From assembly GCA_000482145.1 (NCBI GenBank), contig AUXH01000244.1, forward strand, positions 1-26,098: a stretch of DNA of 26,098 nt, in the 5' to 3' direction. This stretch comes from Strigomonas culicis. Its lineage: Eukaryota > Euglenozoa > Kinetoplastea > Trypanosomatida > Trypanosomatidae. Shown here piece after piece: positions 7,534 through 17,011 of this stretch. Both the position numbers and the translations under genes were made by a program. Position 1 is the first letter of the stretch. Every line of letters begins with the position of its first letter. The notes under the pieces are model-generated. The model was not told where the DNA came from. It was given only the letters and a program-made list of their open reading frames with translations, and made no database searches.

Positions 7534-9963
7534 ATGAAACCTCAGCAGTGGGTTGATGCCGGGGATTCCCGCAATTTACAGGCCAAGGCGTTAGCGCGCT
7601 GGGACCAGCATCAGCGGGCGTGGGAGAAGATGCAGGACCACCTCACGCGGCGCCGCAGCGCCCCGCAGGCACCGGTGCCTGGCGCCCGCATCAGGAGCGC
7701 CGAGCCACCGACCGCGTCGAGCCTGGTGCACTCCGCCTCCCTGTACCGCGAGAAGCGCGAGGACGTTGGCATGCTCGCGGCGGCGCTGCCGCGGCCGCTG
7801 GTGCACCCGTACAACGGCTGGCTCAGCAGCCTGCACAAGACGACGGACACCGACGGCACCTTCTACGTGCAGCTTGGCAAGTCCTGCCTGTACAGCAGAG
7901 AGCACGACCCCGCGCTCATGGACGACGAGCACCCCACCTACACGCGCGTCGTCTCCGCCGACCTCGCGGTGCATCACGAGGGCCTGTCCGAGCGGCGCCG
8001 CTACGCGGCCCGCCAGCTCGCACGGGAGTCCGTCGTCGCGTCGAGAAGTGTCTCGTCGGCCAAGACGTCGCGGGTGCTGGCCGAGCTCGAGGGCAAGACG
8101 CTGATGGACACCCACGGTCGGCGCGAGGACAGCGAGGTGCCGGCGCACCACCTACAGGAGGCCGACTACTACCGTCGGCAGCTCGAGGCCTACGCGCCCT
8201 ACGTGGAGAAGAAGTTTGCGCACTTTTTTCTGCCGCGCGCCTTCCTGGCGGTGGAGGGCAGCGAGCTGCCCGTGCGGCGGCCCACGACGGCGGAGCAGCA
8301 GGCCCTCGAGCAGGCGCGCGCGGAGCCCGTCGTCTTCCACCCGGCGCCGGAACGGGTCTGCCTTTCGACCCAGCGCGCGAGCGTCGGCAGCGGCAGCCCG
8401 CACGCCGCGCGCATGCTGTCGGTCGACGGCGACGCGGAGGAGCTCTTCGCGGGAGACGAGGAGCTGGAGGAGGACGATGGTGACATGGGGGCCGCCGCCC
8501 TGTCCTCCTCGAGGGAGCGCCCGGCGAGCCGCCGCGGGCCCTCCATCGAGCTCTCGACGCGGCAGATTTTCTTCCGTGCGCGGGTGGGCGAGCTGGTGCA
8601 CGGGACGCTGCGCGTGACCAACACGGGCGCCGTGACGGTCTACTACACGTGGACGGAGGTCGACCTGGTGCAGGAGCACGCCAGCGGACAGGAGGCGCTG
8701 CCGTCGGAGGAGAAGATCCACGACATGGCGACGTTCGCCAAACGCAGCCGCAACTACTTCTACCTCGCCAACCCGCTCAGCGGTGTGTTCCTGCCGGGCG
8801 AGGCGGAGCTCTTTAGCTTCTCCGTGCGCGCGCCGCGACCCGGGTACTTCAAGCAGTCTCTGCAGCTCCTCACGGTGCCGTCGGTCGAGGGCAGCGAGCG
8901 CATCCTCATCGAGCTCGTCGCGCTCGTGGACGCGTCGGGGCAGCACGCGGAGATGGTAGCGCAGCCGGTGGCAGCCGCGATGCGCGTGCACGCGCGCCAG
9001 GTCGCCGCCCAGCGCGCGGCGGCGGCGGCGCTGGAGGACCCGTTGCCCTACGAGGAGGCGGAGCTGCGCCGGGAGGCGGAGGCCGCGAGGGCGCGGCTCG
9101 AGGCACCCTGCAAGGCGCTGGAGCGGCGCCACGCCGCCGAGCGCGCGGCGTGGGAGCTGGAGAACACCTTCACCTTCGACGGGCTGCCCTACAACCGCGA
9201 GGTCTACGCCGCGCTCGACGACCTCTACGAGAATGTCAAGGTCGCGGTGGAGCAGCTCGGCGGCCGGCAGAGCGTGCGGCCGTGGGCGGGCGGTCTGCTG
9301 TGGCTGCTGCACGACATCTCCCTCCTACGCGACGCGCCGACCCGCAACGTCCTCTACGACGGCTTCGTCGTGCTCCTGCGCGCGGCGCGGGTGTCCGCGG
9401 ACGAGCGCGAGCCGCTGGTCGCGCTGCTGCGGCGCGCGGCGGAGGAGCTCGCCGTGCACCTCGCCGACCGGCAGACGCTCCACCTGCGGGAGGAGCTGCA
9501 CCTGACGCAGCTGCTGCGCGAGCCGGAGGCGCTGCCCGCGGCGGTGGCGGCCGTCGTGTCCAAGAAGACGCGGCCGCCGTCCGGCGCCGGCAAGGTCGCG
9601 AAGGCCGCGAACGACAAGGGCGCGGCAGCGAGCGGGCCGCCGCCGGCGCCGGAGGTGGGCGCGTGGCGCCAGCACCGCAGAGAGGCCGAGGCGGCGCTGC
9701 GGCCCGCGGAGCGCGCGGCGATGGAGGCGGAGCTAGAGATGTTGCTGCAGGTGCGGCACGAGGCGCTCCTCGCGACGCGCGGGCAGACCGCCGACACGTT
9801 AGAGGAAACGTTTCGCCGCGCCGTGGCGCTGATGCGGCTGCCGCTGGTCGACGTCCTGTCGGCCTACCGCGCGGACGAGCTGCAGCAGATCCAGGAGAAC
9901 GAGGAGATTGACGTGGATGCGAACACGGATATCATCTCCACGCGGTCCCTCAAGAAGAAGTGA
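7534..9963 (+). CDS. MYCBP-associated protein (MYCBPAP) family, probable flagellar central-apparatus protein
   Basis: The 809-residue protein has an N-terminal helical part with Trp-rich segments and an acidic linker (about 300-318). From about residue 336 to 470 there is an immunoglobulin-like beta domain of the ASH/MSP type: a strand ending in FFRARVGE, then TLRVTNTGAVTVYYTW. It continues with NPLSGVFLPGEAELFSF and GYFKQSLQL, and a strand containing LIELVAL. This order and the LPGE-F-F pattern are characteristic of the MYCBPAP family. A charged coiled-coil region follows, then a FDGLPYNREVYAALDDLYE segment near 547-565 that also fits the family, and a helical C-terminus ending in lysines. 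Known members (FAP147 in Chlamydomonas) sit in the central apparatus of motile cilia, so I infer a role in flagellar beating here. No frame problems are visible. Confidence 0.85.
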   Translation: MKPQQWVDAGDSRNLQAKALARWDQHQRAWEKMQDHLTRRRSAPQAPVPGARIRSAEPPTASSLVHSASLYREKREDVGMLAAALPRPLVHPYNGWLSSLHKTTDTDGTFYVQLGKSCLYSREHDPALMDDEHPTYTRVVSADLAVHHEGLSERRRYAARQLARESVVASRSVSSAKTSRVLAELEGKTLMDTHGRREDSEVPAHHLQEADYYRRQLEAYAPYVEKKFAHFFLPRAFLAVEGSELPVRRPTTAEQQALEQARAEPVVFHPAPERVCLSTQRASVGSGSPHAARMLSVDGDAEELFAGDEELEEDDGDMGAAALSSSRERPASRRGPSIELSTRQIFFRARVGELVHGTLRVTNTGAVTVYYTWTEVDLVQEHASGQEALPSEEKIHDMATFAKRSRNYFYLANPLSGVFLPGEAELFSFSVRAPRPGYFKQSLQLLTVPSVEGSERILIELVALVDASGQHAEMVAQPVAAAMRVHARQVAAQRAAAAALEDPLPYEEAELRREAEAARARLEAPCKALERRHAAERAAWELENTFTFDGLPYNREVYAALDDLYENVKVAVEQLGGRQSVRPWAGGLLWLLHDISLLRDAPTRNVLYDGFVVLLRAARVSADEREPLVALLRRAAEELAVHLADRQTLHLREELHLTQLLREPEALPAAVAAVVSKKTRPPSGAGKVAKAANDKGAAASGPPPAPEVGAWRQHRREAEAALRPAERAAMEAELEMLLQVRHEALLATRGQTADTLEETFRRAVALMRLPLVDVLSAYRADELQQIQENEEIDVDANTDIISTRSLKKK

Positions 9964-10399
9964 AGAGGCGCGTCTCCCGATTCTCTGGCGCCCCTTGACA
10001 GGGGCGGCAGCCTATCATGTAAAATGCGATCCTGGCATACACGTTTATATATAAATGGTGTAGTGAATGTACATAACTTGTATCGGTATGAGTTCTTCAA
10101 GAACACATCGCGAGAAACAACAACACGAAACAAAACCTCTTTTTTTTGGGTTCCAAAAGCACTCACTGCGAGCGAAGCAGACACCTCTCCACTGTTTTGG
10201 TTACTTTCCTGTTATCCTTTGATCTATACCCGATACTTAACGCGTCCTCTTCTCTGCTGCTTTCACTTCCTTCTTCATCCGTTTTGTTCAGAGTGATTAG
10301 TTATTTAGATTTACTCCTATATTTTTTGTTTACAGTTTTCAATCTATACTTTTCCCTTTTTATTATTACTGGTTCCTCCGCCTTCCTCACGCACTTCCT
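9964..10399 (+). other. Intergenic spacer
   Basis: This 436-base spacer is A-rich then T-rich. Two overlapping open frames (10024-10296 and 10146-10421) have A/T-rich codons and run into the kinesin start in another frame, so I do not call them genes. I see no RNA gene. Confidence 0.7.
10301..10335 (+). promoter_or_regulatory. Predicted trans-splice acceptor for the kinesin gene
   Basis: A T-rich tract is followed by a TTTACAG at 10329-10335. The first AG (10334-10335) would give a 64-base 5'UTR. A strong pyrimidine tract continues between this AG and the ATG without another AG, so no later acceptor is available. Confidence 0.5.
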
Positions 10400-12622
10400 A
10401 TGTCCACGGAGCCGAAGCTAGTACAGGCGCCGGTGCGCAAGCAGCCGGCGGGTAGCACCCGCGGCGGAGTCGTCCGACGGACGAGCCAGGGCAAGGCGTC
10501 CGCGGCGACCTCCACAAACTACCGCGACCCGACGGCCCTGACGTCCGACGACGCGGCGGAGGGCACGGACGCCTTCCGCAACCGCATTTCCGAGATCACC
10601 TCCTTCAAGGTCGTCTCGCGCGTGCGGCCCTTCATCGCGGAGGAGCTGGCGGACATGGAGGGCCAGGAGCGCCGCTCCGTGGTGGAGATGTCCGACAACA
10701 AGACGATCCTGCTGGACCCCAAGGCGGACTGGGGCCCCAAGGCGCAGTTCGAGTTCGACGCCTCCTTCTGGTCGATCCCGCCGTCCCACAAGCTCGTGCA
10801 CACGTTCCACGACACGCGCAAGAAGGAGTACGCGACGCAGAAGGACATCTACGACTACATTGCGAAGGACCTCGTCCCGCACGTCTTCAATAGCTTCAAC
10901 AGCTGCATCCTCACGTACGGCCAGACCGGCAGCGGCAAGACGTACACCATGATGGGCAACTACGACCCGAAGCGGACCATCGGCGAGGACGGGGAGGAGG
11001 GCATCATCCCGCGCGTGTCGAACGACCTCTTCGTCCTCCTGGCGGAGCGGCAGAAGCAGGAGGAGGCGCTGCCGAGCAGCGAGCGCAACACGTACCGCGT
11101 CGAGGTCAGCTTCGTCGAGATCTACATGGAACGTGTGCGCGACCTGCTGGACCCGGCGCTGCGCCACACGCGCGGCAACGAGAAGCTGCAGGACGCGCGC
11201 ATCCGCCAGGACCCGTACAGCGGGCCCTTCGTCGAGGGCGTCACCAAGTACCAGGTGGAGAACTGGGCGCAGTGCTGCACACTGCTGGAGCGCGGCAGCA
11301 CCCACCGCACGACCTGCGCGACCGCGGTCCACAACCAGTCCTCGCGCAGCCACGCCATCTACCAGATCACCGTGGTGCAGGAGCAGATCATCCCCGGCAA
11401 GGACCGCTACACGCGGCCCACGAAGAAGACGCAGGCGGGCCGCATCAACCTGGTCGATCTCGCCGGCTCCGAGCGCGGCGGCTTCCAGGAGTACGTGAAG
11501 GAGTCCGCGGCGATCAACACCTCGCTGCTCGCCCTGCGCCGCGTGATCGACAACCTGACGGAGCGGCAGAACATCCTCATCGAGCAGGCGCGCGCGGAGA
11601 TCACCGGGGCGGAGTACGTGCCCAAGACGCTGCCGCTGGTGCCCTTCCGCGACAGCGTTCTGACGTGGCTGCTGAGCGACAGCATCGGCGGCAACGCGCG
11701 CACGACGATGGTGGCGACGCTGTCGCCGCTCGTGAAGAACTACGCGGACAACCTGGCGACGCTGCAGTGGAGCAGCAAGGCCCGCAACCTCGTGACGCTG
11801 GTGAAGATGAACGACCAGGCCGTCGTGCAGGACGGCATGACGCAGCACGCCGGCGAGCTCGGCAATGCGGCGCAGATCCAGCGGCAGAACCTGGACAGCC
11901 TGCGCGACACGCTGCGCTACAAGCAACAGGAGGCCGAGCGGTACGAGCGCGAGGCGCTGCGCATCGGCTCCACGCTCGCCACAGAGCGGGAGAGGTTGCG
12001 GAAGGTGGAGCGCGACCGCGCGGCGCTCATCCTGCAGCGCCTATTCCGCCGCCTGCGGCACGCGAAGCGGCTGGCGACGCTGGAGAAGACGCGCGAGCAG
12101 GCCCGACGCGCGCTCATCGGCAACGACGCGGAGCTCGTGCGGCTCGAGAAGCAAAAGGAGGAGGCGCTGCGCAAGGAGGCGGAGACGAAGAAGCGGCTGG
12201 CCGCGGCCGAGCGGCAGACGGTTGACGCGCTCGTCAAGGTCGGCGTCATCGACTCGCAGCGCGGCGCGCTGGAGGAGCGCAAGGCGCCGATCATGGCCGT
12301 CTACGCGGAGGTGCGCGAGCGGATGCACGCCGACGAGATCTGCCGCGAGTACGCAGATACGGTGAAGAAGGAGGCGGATGCGACGAAGGGTGCGTTAGAA
12401 AAGGTAAAGAAGGAGGTGGACGACAACGCAGCAAAGCTCAAGACGATGCGGGACACCATCGAACTCGTGAAGAAGCCGGACTGGCCTGAACGACTGAAGG
12501 AAATCGAGTTGGACCTGCCCTCGCTCCGCGCGCGCCACAGCGACGTGAAGCAGAAGCGGGATGCGGCCGTTGCGGAGCGCGATGCGCTGCGAGCGAGGCA
12601 TGCGAAGACGTTTAGAAAGTAA
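10400..12622 (+). CDS. Kinesin with N-terminal motor domain, IQ motif and short coiled-coil tail
   Basis: The 740-residue microtubule motor has its motor domain at about residues 70-475. The P-loop GQTGSGKT is at 174-181, switch I NQSSRSHA at 312-319 and switch II DLAGSER at 353-359; VPFRDSVLTWLL and GGNARTTMVATLSP follow. The nucleotide-binding residues look intact, so it should hydrolyse ATP. The motor resembles kinesin-3, but no FHA domain is present. After switch II the segment is about four residues shorter than usual and lacks the common TGA element; INKSL is changed to INTSL. A basic IQ-like motif (ILQRLFRRLRHAKR, 544-557) suggests calmodulin or light-chain binding. The remaining 180 or so residues are charged heptad-type coiled coil. 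It is probably a trypanosomatid-type kinesin; cargo and direction cannot be read from the sequence. Confidence 0.93.
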   Translation: MSTEPKLVQAPVRKQPAGSTRGGVVRRTSQGKASAATSTNYRDPTALTSDDAAEGTDAFRNRISEITSFKVVSRVRPFIAEELADMEGQERRSVVEMSDNKTILLDPKADWGPKAQFEFDASFWSIPPSHKLVHTFHDTRKKEYATQKDIYDYIAKDLVPHVFNSFNSCILTYGQTGSGKTYTMMGNYDPKRTIGEDGEEGIIPRVSNDLFVLLAERQKQEEALPSSERNTYRVEVSFVEIYMERVRDLLDPALRHTRGNEKLQDARIRQDPYSGPFVEGVTKYQVENWAQCCTLLERGSTHRTTCATAVHNQSSRSHAIYQITVVQEQIIPGKDRYTRPTKKTQAGRINLVDLAGSERGGFQEYVKESAAINTSLLALRRVIDNLTERQNILIEQARAEITGAEYVPKTLPLVPFRDSVLTWLLSDSIGGNARTTMVATLSPLVKNYADNLATLQWSSKARNLVTLVKMNDQAVVQDGMTQHAGELGNAAQIQRQNLDSLRDTLRYKQQEAERYEREALRIGSTLATERERLRKVERDRAALILQRLFRRLRHAKRLATLEKTREQARRALIGNDAELVRLEKQKEEALRKEAETKKRLAAAERQTVDALVKVGVIDSQRGALEERKAPIMAVYAEVRERMHADEICREYADTVKKEADATKGALEKVKKEVDDNAAKLKTMRDTIELVKKPDWPERLKEIELDLPSLRARHSDVKQKRDAAVAERDALRARHAKTFRK

Positions 12623-13477
12623 GAAACGGTGCGGTTCGAAATGTATAAAGTAAAAAAAAAAAAAGAAGAAAAGTAATGACGAAAGTGGACATGTGTTGTT
12701 CTTCATTCATAGTTACTTTTTGTTTTTCTTCTTCTTTCATATGCACAATCATACATTATCGTATGTTTTTTTTCTTCTCCCCACTGATTACCGTTTGCGG
12801 CGTCCTTTTGTGTGTTTTTCCCGTTTCCGTTCCTTTTCCTTTTTGTGAACCTCTCTTCCATTTTGTTTTCTTTTGATACCTACACCATTGCAATAAAAAA
12901 AAACCAAAAAAGAAATTGAAAAGAGAGGAAAAAAGCTACCACCACAACACAAAACAGATGTAGTATATACGCCTTCTTTCCTATGCACTGTAACAAGTCA
13001 CATGCGAACAAGAGGAAGGAGAGGGAAAGTATAAGAGAACGTGTTTCTTCTAGAGATCGTGGATGACATTCACTTTGCATACACAAGTAGCGTACCGAAC
13101 GATACAAATGAAAACGTTAATAACCATATCGAAGAAAAAAAAAGAGAGCGAAAAAACAAAACACAACCAGAGCGTATTTCTTACGCTTTCATAGTTAATT
13201 TTCATCTTTTTGTATTTCCCTGTTGTTTTGAAATCTAGAAACCCCCTGTAAGGCTCGGCAAGGAGCGCAATCGCGTGCACGGCTTTGTCACAAAACGGTT
13301 ACATATCGCAGCACCACGATCACCACACGATGATTCCTTCTTCTCCACTTTTTTCTTCTTTGCAACCTTGGCTAGTTATCAAGGTGAAAACCATATATTC
13401 ATATACATATATTTATTGTTACATTTTTTTTTGTTCTTCTTCATCCGACCCCAAGCTTATTATTATCGGAGAGCTAG
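12623..13477 (+). other. Long intergenic spacer before UBA1
   Basis: This 855-base spacer begins T-rich and then alternates A-rich (12890-12960, 13130-13165) and T-rich blocks. Several short frames with A/T-rich codons occur on both strands (for example 12676-12876 and 13041-13238) but none has a recognisable domain or the G/C third positions of genes here. I see no tRNA boxes or other RNA gene. It ends with the UBA1 splice region. Confidence 0.65.
13421..13455 (+). promoter_or_regulatory. Predicted trans-splice acceptor for UBA1
   Basis: A T/C tract (about 13418-13452) is followed by the first AG at 13454-13455, leaving 22 bases before the ATG at 13478. The AG at 13476-13477 touches the ATG and is a less likely acceptor. 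Confidence 0.55.
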
Positions 13478-16400
13478 ATGGCGTCCATTGAATCTCAGAA
13501 GCATCAATTGTACAACCGCCAGGAGTACGTGGTGGGTGCGGAGACGCAGGCGAAGTACGGCTCCACCACCGTCCTCGTCGTCGGGGCCTGCGGCCTCGGG
13601 GCCGAGATAATCAAGAACCTTGTGCTCACCGGCGTGAAGGCGGTGCAGGTCCTCGACGAGCGGCCTGTCGCGGTCCGCGATCTTAGCACGAACTTTTTCC
13701 TGCAGGAGGGGGACGTTGGAAAGCCCATCGGCGATGTGGTCGCCGCCGCTGCGAAGGAGCTCAACCGCTTCGTGGCGGTGACGGCCGTGAAGGGCGACGT
13801 GCTGCAGCTGATCCCTGGCGTGCAGGTTGTCGTCTTCGCGAACAGCTTCACCGCCAACCTGATCGCGGCGAACGAGGTGGCGCGGAAGCACCAGGTGCGC
13901 TTCGTCTCCTGCGAGAGCCGCGGCATCGCCGGCTGCGTCTTCACGGACGGCGGGGACGCCTTTGAAGTCGTCGACACGAATGGCGAGGAGACGGTCTCGT
14001 GTGTGGTGACGGCCCTCACGAAGGATGGGCTTGTGACGCTGCACGACGACAAGAGCCACGAGTGCGAGGTGGGCAGCAAGGTGTACTTCACCGGCGTCGA
14101 GTCGCCCGCCGCGGTCAACTCGGAGGACCCCGCCACCGTCCCCCGCGGCCAGACGCCGCAGCTGCGGCTGTTCGAGGTGCGGGAGGTGGTGTCGCCCTTC
14201 ATACTGCAGCTCAAGGGGCTCGCGGAGGCGGCCGGCAGCCAGCCGCTGCAGCTCGGCGCGGGCTCGTACCTGCACACGACCAAGACGCGCACGACGATGG
14301 CCTTCGACAGCCTCGCGCGCAGCCTCGAGCGCCCCGACTACAACATGGTCTTCGACAGCGAGGCGAAGCTGCTCGCGCCCATGACGCTGCACGCCGTCTT
14401 CCGCGCGGTCGCCAAGGCGGGGGCCGCCCCGCGGACGGCGGCCGAGCTCGCGAGCGCGGTGGCGGCCGCGCAGTCCCTGCACCCGGACCTCGAGACGGAC
14501 GTGGCGGAGAAGGTGCTCGCCGTCTTCGCCGGCGACCTCAACCCGATGGCCGCCTTCATCGGCGGCATTGCCTCGCAGGAGGCGCTGAAGCTGTGCAGCG
14601 GCAAGTTCACCCCCCTGCACCAGTGGCTGTACTACGACGCGCGCGAGGTGCTGGAGGCCCGCGGCGGCAGCGCGGCCGAGTGGCTCGCCGCCGGCGCGCC
14701 GCGCAACTCCCGCTACGACGGCCAGACGGCGGTACTAGGGCTGGACTTCCAGACATACCTCGCAAAGCAGCGCGCCTTCATCGTCGGCGCCGGCGCGCTC
14801 GGCTGCGAGCTCATCAAGAACGTCGCGCTGATGGGCATCGGCGGCGTGTCCATCACGGACATGGACAGCATCGAGATGAGCAACCTCTCGCGCCAGTTTC
14901 TGTTCCGCAACCACCACATTGGGCGCCCCAAGTCGACCGTCGCGGCCGAGGCCGCGCGCGCGATCAACGGCAGCGTGCAGATCACGTCGCACGAGGCCAA
15001 GATGGCCCCTGAGACGGAGGGCGTCTTCAACGAGGCGTTTTGGCTGCGGCACTCGGTCGTGCTGAACGCGCTCGACAACGTGCAGAGCCGCAAGTACGTC
15101 GACGAGCGGTGCCTCTTTTACAAGGCGCCGCTCTTCGAGAGCGGCACGCTCGGCACCAAGTGCAACATGCAGCCGGTCATCCCCTACGTGACGGAGAGCT
15201 ATAGCAGCAGCCAGGACCCGCCGGAGAAGTCGATCCCGCTCTGCACGCTGAAGAACTTCCCGAGCGCGATTGAGCACACGATTCAGTGGGCGCGTGACCA
15301 GTTCCACCTCCTCTTCCATAGCACGCCGGGGGACGCAAACAGCTACCTGAAGGACCCGCAGGCGTTCGCCGAGGCGCTCCGGCGCGACCCGGCAGCCTCG
15401 CCGGCGGTGCTCAAGAACGTGAACGAGGCACTGCGCCAGTGGCCGACGAGCGACCGGGACTGCGTCCGCCGCGCGCGCATCATGTTCCACGAGAACTTCA
15501 ACGAGAGCTTCAAGCAGCTGCTGCACAACCTGCCGCTCGACAAGCGCAACGAGGACGGGCAGCTCTTCTGGAGCGGCGCGAAGCGGCCGCCGGCGCCGCA
15601 GGAGTTCGACAGCCACAAGGAGCGCGACGCCGCCTTCGTGTACCACACGGCGTGCCTCGTGGCCGCGGTCTACGGCATTCCCATGACGCTGACGCCGGCG
15701 CAGGCGGCGGAGGTGGCGGCGAAGGTGGAGGTGCCGTCCTTCGTGGCCCGCCAGGTGACCTTCGCGACGAGCGAGGCCGACAAGAAGGACCCGTCCGTCT
15801 CGCAGCTCGCCGGCGACCTTCAGATCACGGACCTGCCGCCGCCGACCGCCTTCGCGGGCCGCTGCATGCACCCCCTCGAGTTCGAAAAGGACGACCCGAC
15901 GAACCACCACGTCGAGTTCATCACGTACTGCTCCAACACCCGCGCCGAGGCCTACGCGATCCCGCCGGCCGACTTGGTGCGCACAAAGCGCATCGCCGGC
16001 AAGATCATCCCCGCGATGGTGACCACCACGTCCCTCGTGACGGGCCTCGTCGGGTTCGAGGTGCTCAAGTACCTTCTGCTGCAGCAGCGCCACGGCGACC
16101 GCCACGTGCCGTCGCCAAAGGACGTGACGGCGCAGCTGTCGCTGTACCGCTCCGCCTTTGTGAATATCGCCTTGCCGCTGTTCGCCTTCTCGGACCCGAT
16201 CATCGCGGCCGGCCGCAGCTACGCGCTGCCGAGCGGCGGCAGCGTCCGCTGGACCGCGTGGGACCGTCTCGACATCAACGAGGGGCGCGACATCTCCGTC
16301 AACGAGCTCGTGCGCGTGCTGGAGACGAAGTTCCACATTGACGTGTTCATGGTGACGCTGACGAGCGGCAAGATGATCTTCTCGCAGTTCGGCGGGAAGA

Positions 16401-16558
16401 AGGAGGAGAAGGCGAAGCCGGTGTCCGAGGTCGCGCAGCTGAAGGGTGAGGTGCCGCAGGAGGGCAACGACTATCTCAACCTCATCGCGACGGGCACCAT
16501 TGGCGATGAGGAGGACGTCGACATTCCAGTCATCCGGTACAAGTACAGAGGGTTCTGA
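13478..16558 (+). CDS. UBA1: Ubiquitin-activating enzyme E1
   Basis: The 1,026-residue protein is the usual length for a ubiquitin E1, the enzyme that adenylates ubiquitin and carries it as a thioester before passing it to E2 enzymes. The order of domains is complete: inactive adenylation half (LVVGACGLGAEIIKNL near the N-terminus), first catalytic-cysteine half with the short beta domain around 165-245, active adenylation domain with GAGALG at 437-442 and DMDSIEMSNLSRQFLFR, and then the catalytic cysteine C589 in PLCTLKNFP. The second catalytic-cysteine half (to about 840) and the C-terminal ubiquitin-fold domain (from about 890, ending IPVIRYKYRGF) follow. All the motifs I can check are intact and there is no frame break. 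Some trypanosomatids carry two ubiquitin E1 genes; this window alone does not show which one this is. Acts in cytosol and nucleus. Confidence 0.97.
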   Translation: MASIESQKHQLYNRQEYVVGAETQAKYGSTTVLVVGACGLGAEIIKNLVLTGVKAVQVLDERPVAVRDLSTNFFLQEGDVGKPIGDVVAAAAKELNRFVAVTAVKGDVLQLIPGVQVVVFANSFTANLIAANEVARKHQVRFVSCESRGIAGCVFTDGGDAFEVVDTNGEETVSCVVTALTKDGLVTLHDDKSHECEVGSKVYFTGVESPAAVNSEDPATVPRGQTPQLRLFEVREVVSPFILQLKGLAEAAGSQPLQLGAGSYLHTTKTRTTMAFDSLARSLERPDYNMVFDSEAKLLAPMTLHAVFRAVAKAGAAPRTAAELASAVAAAQSLHPDLETDVAEKVLAVFAGDLNPMAAFIGGIASQEALKLCSGKFTPLHQWLYYDAREVLEARGGSAAEWLAAGAPRNSRYDGQTAVLGLDFQTYLAKQRAFIVGAGALGCELIKNVALMGIGGVSITDMDSIEMSNLSRQFLFRNHHIGRPKSTVAAEAARAINGSVQITSHEAKMAPETEGVFNEAFWLRHSVVLNALDNVQSRKYVDERCLFYKAPLFESGTLGTKCNMQPVIPYVTESYSSSQDPPEKSIPLCTLKNFPSAIEHTIQWARDQFHLLFHSTPGDANSYLKDPQAFAEALRRDPAASPAVLKNVNEALRQWPTSDRDCVRRARIMFHENFNESFKQLLHNLPLDKRNEDGQLFWSGAKRPPAPQEFDSHKERDAAFVYHTACLVAAVYGIPMTLTPAQAAEVAAKVEVPSFVARQVTFATSEADKKDPSVSQLAGDLQITDLPPPTAFAGRCMHPLEFEKDDPTNHHVEFITYCSNTRAEAYAIPPADLVRTKRIAGKIIPAMVTTTSLVTGLVGFEVLKYLLLQQRHGDRHVPSPKDVTAQLSLYRSAFVNIALPLFAFSDPIIAAGRSYALPSGGSVRWTAWDRLDINEGRDISVNELVRVLETKFHIDVFMVTLTSGKMIFSQFGGKKEEKAKPVSEVAQLKGEVPQEGNDYLNLIATGTIGDEEDVDIPVIRYKYRGF

Positions 16559-16650
16559 TCGTCATGAGAAAAACGAGTGAGGGTCGATCCGCAAGGAGGG
16601 AAATAGATCCTCCGCAAACGACAAGGAATATGCCTCCCCTCTTAACAAAA

Positions 16651-16687
16651 GCAACAACAACAACAACAACAACAACAAGTTGTTGTT
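16651..16687 (+). repeat. CAA trinucleotide repeat with complementary GTTGTTGTT arm
   Basis: About nine CAA units are directly followed by GTTGTTGTT (16679-16687), which can pair with the repeat in several registers to form a weak hairpin. The element lies about 95 bases after the UBA1 stop codon, probably in its 3'UTR. Confidence 0.75.
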
Positions 16688-16960
16688 CCGTTCATTAACG
16701 CTTCTTTTTTTTTTCAGTTATTATAGAAAGAGGAGGAGATGAAGCAGTGGCACGAACATTTGTGTTCCTTCTGCACCGTTCTTGTGTACACACCAACTGT
16801 TTTTCTTTCTTCTTCTTTCCCTGGCCAATCTGTATTTACGTGCACTATCGACAATGTCATGGAATGGGTGGGTCCTCCTCCTCTATGCGTCTGTAACTGA
16901 TTCACTTTCTGTGCATCGACGCTTCCACTACCACAACTAGACTACAGGTGCATACCACAC

Positions 16961-17011
16961 GTTTCTCCCTCCAGCGTCTCTCTGTTCAGTAGCGATCCCT
17001 TCTCGGTTTAG
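16961..17011 (+). promoter_or_regulatory. Predicted trans-splice acceptors for the PAP2 gene
   Basis: Pyrimidine-rich stretches are followed by AG at 16973-16974, 16988-16989 and 17010-17011. Any of them would keep the ATG at 17035. Which is used cannot be decided from sequence alone. Confidence 0.4.

Noticed and set aside
10418..11926. 502-codon minus-strand frame opposite the kinesin.
   Set aside because: Shadow of the motor domain; composition dominated by Arg, Val, Ala and Leu with no recognisable motif.
12892..12897. AATAAA as a polyadenylation signal after the kinesin.
   Set aside because: Trypanosomatids do not use this signal; poly(A) sites are set by the downstream splice acceptor. 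The match is expected in an A-rich run.
12623..13477. Search for tRNA or other small RNA genes in the long spacer before UBA1.
   Set aside because: No convincing A and B boxes or cloverleaf could be seen by eye; a covariance scan would be needed to exclude them fully.
13463..16336. Long open frames on the minus strand opposite UBA1 (13463-14620 and 14735-16336).
   Set aside because: They mirror G/C-rich codons of a certain gene, give Arg/Ala/Val/Leu-rich sequence without domains and lack a splice region of their own.
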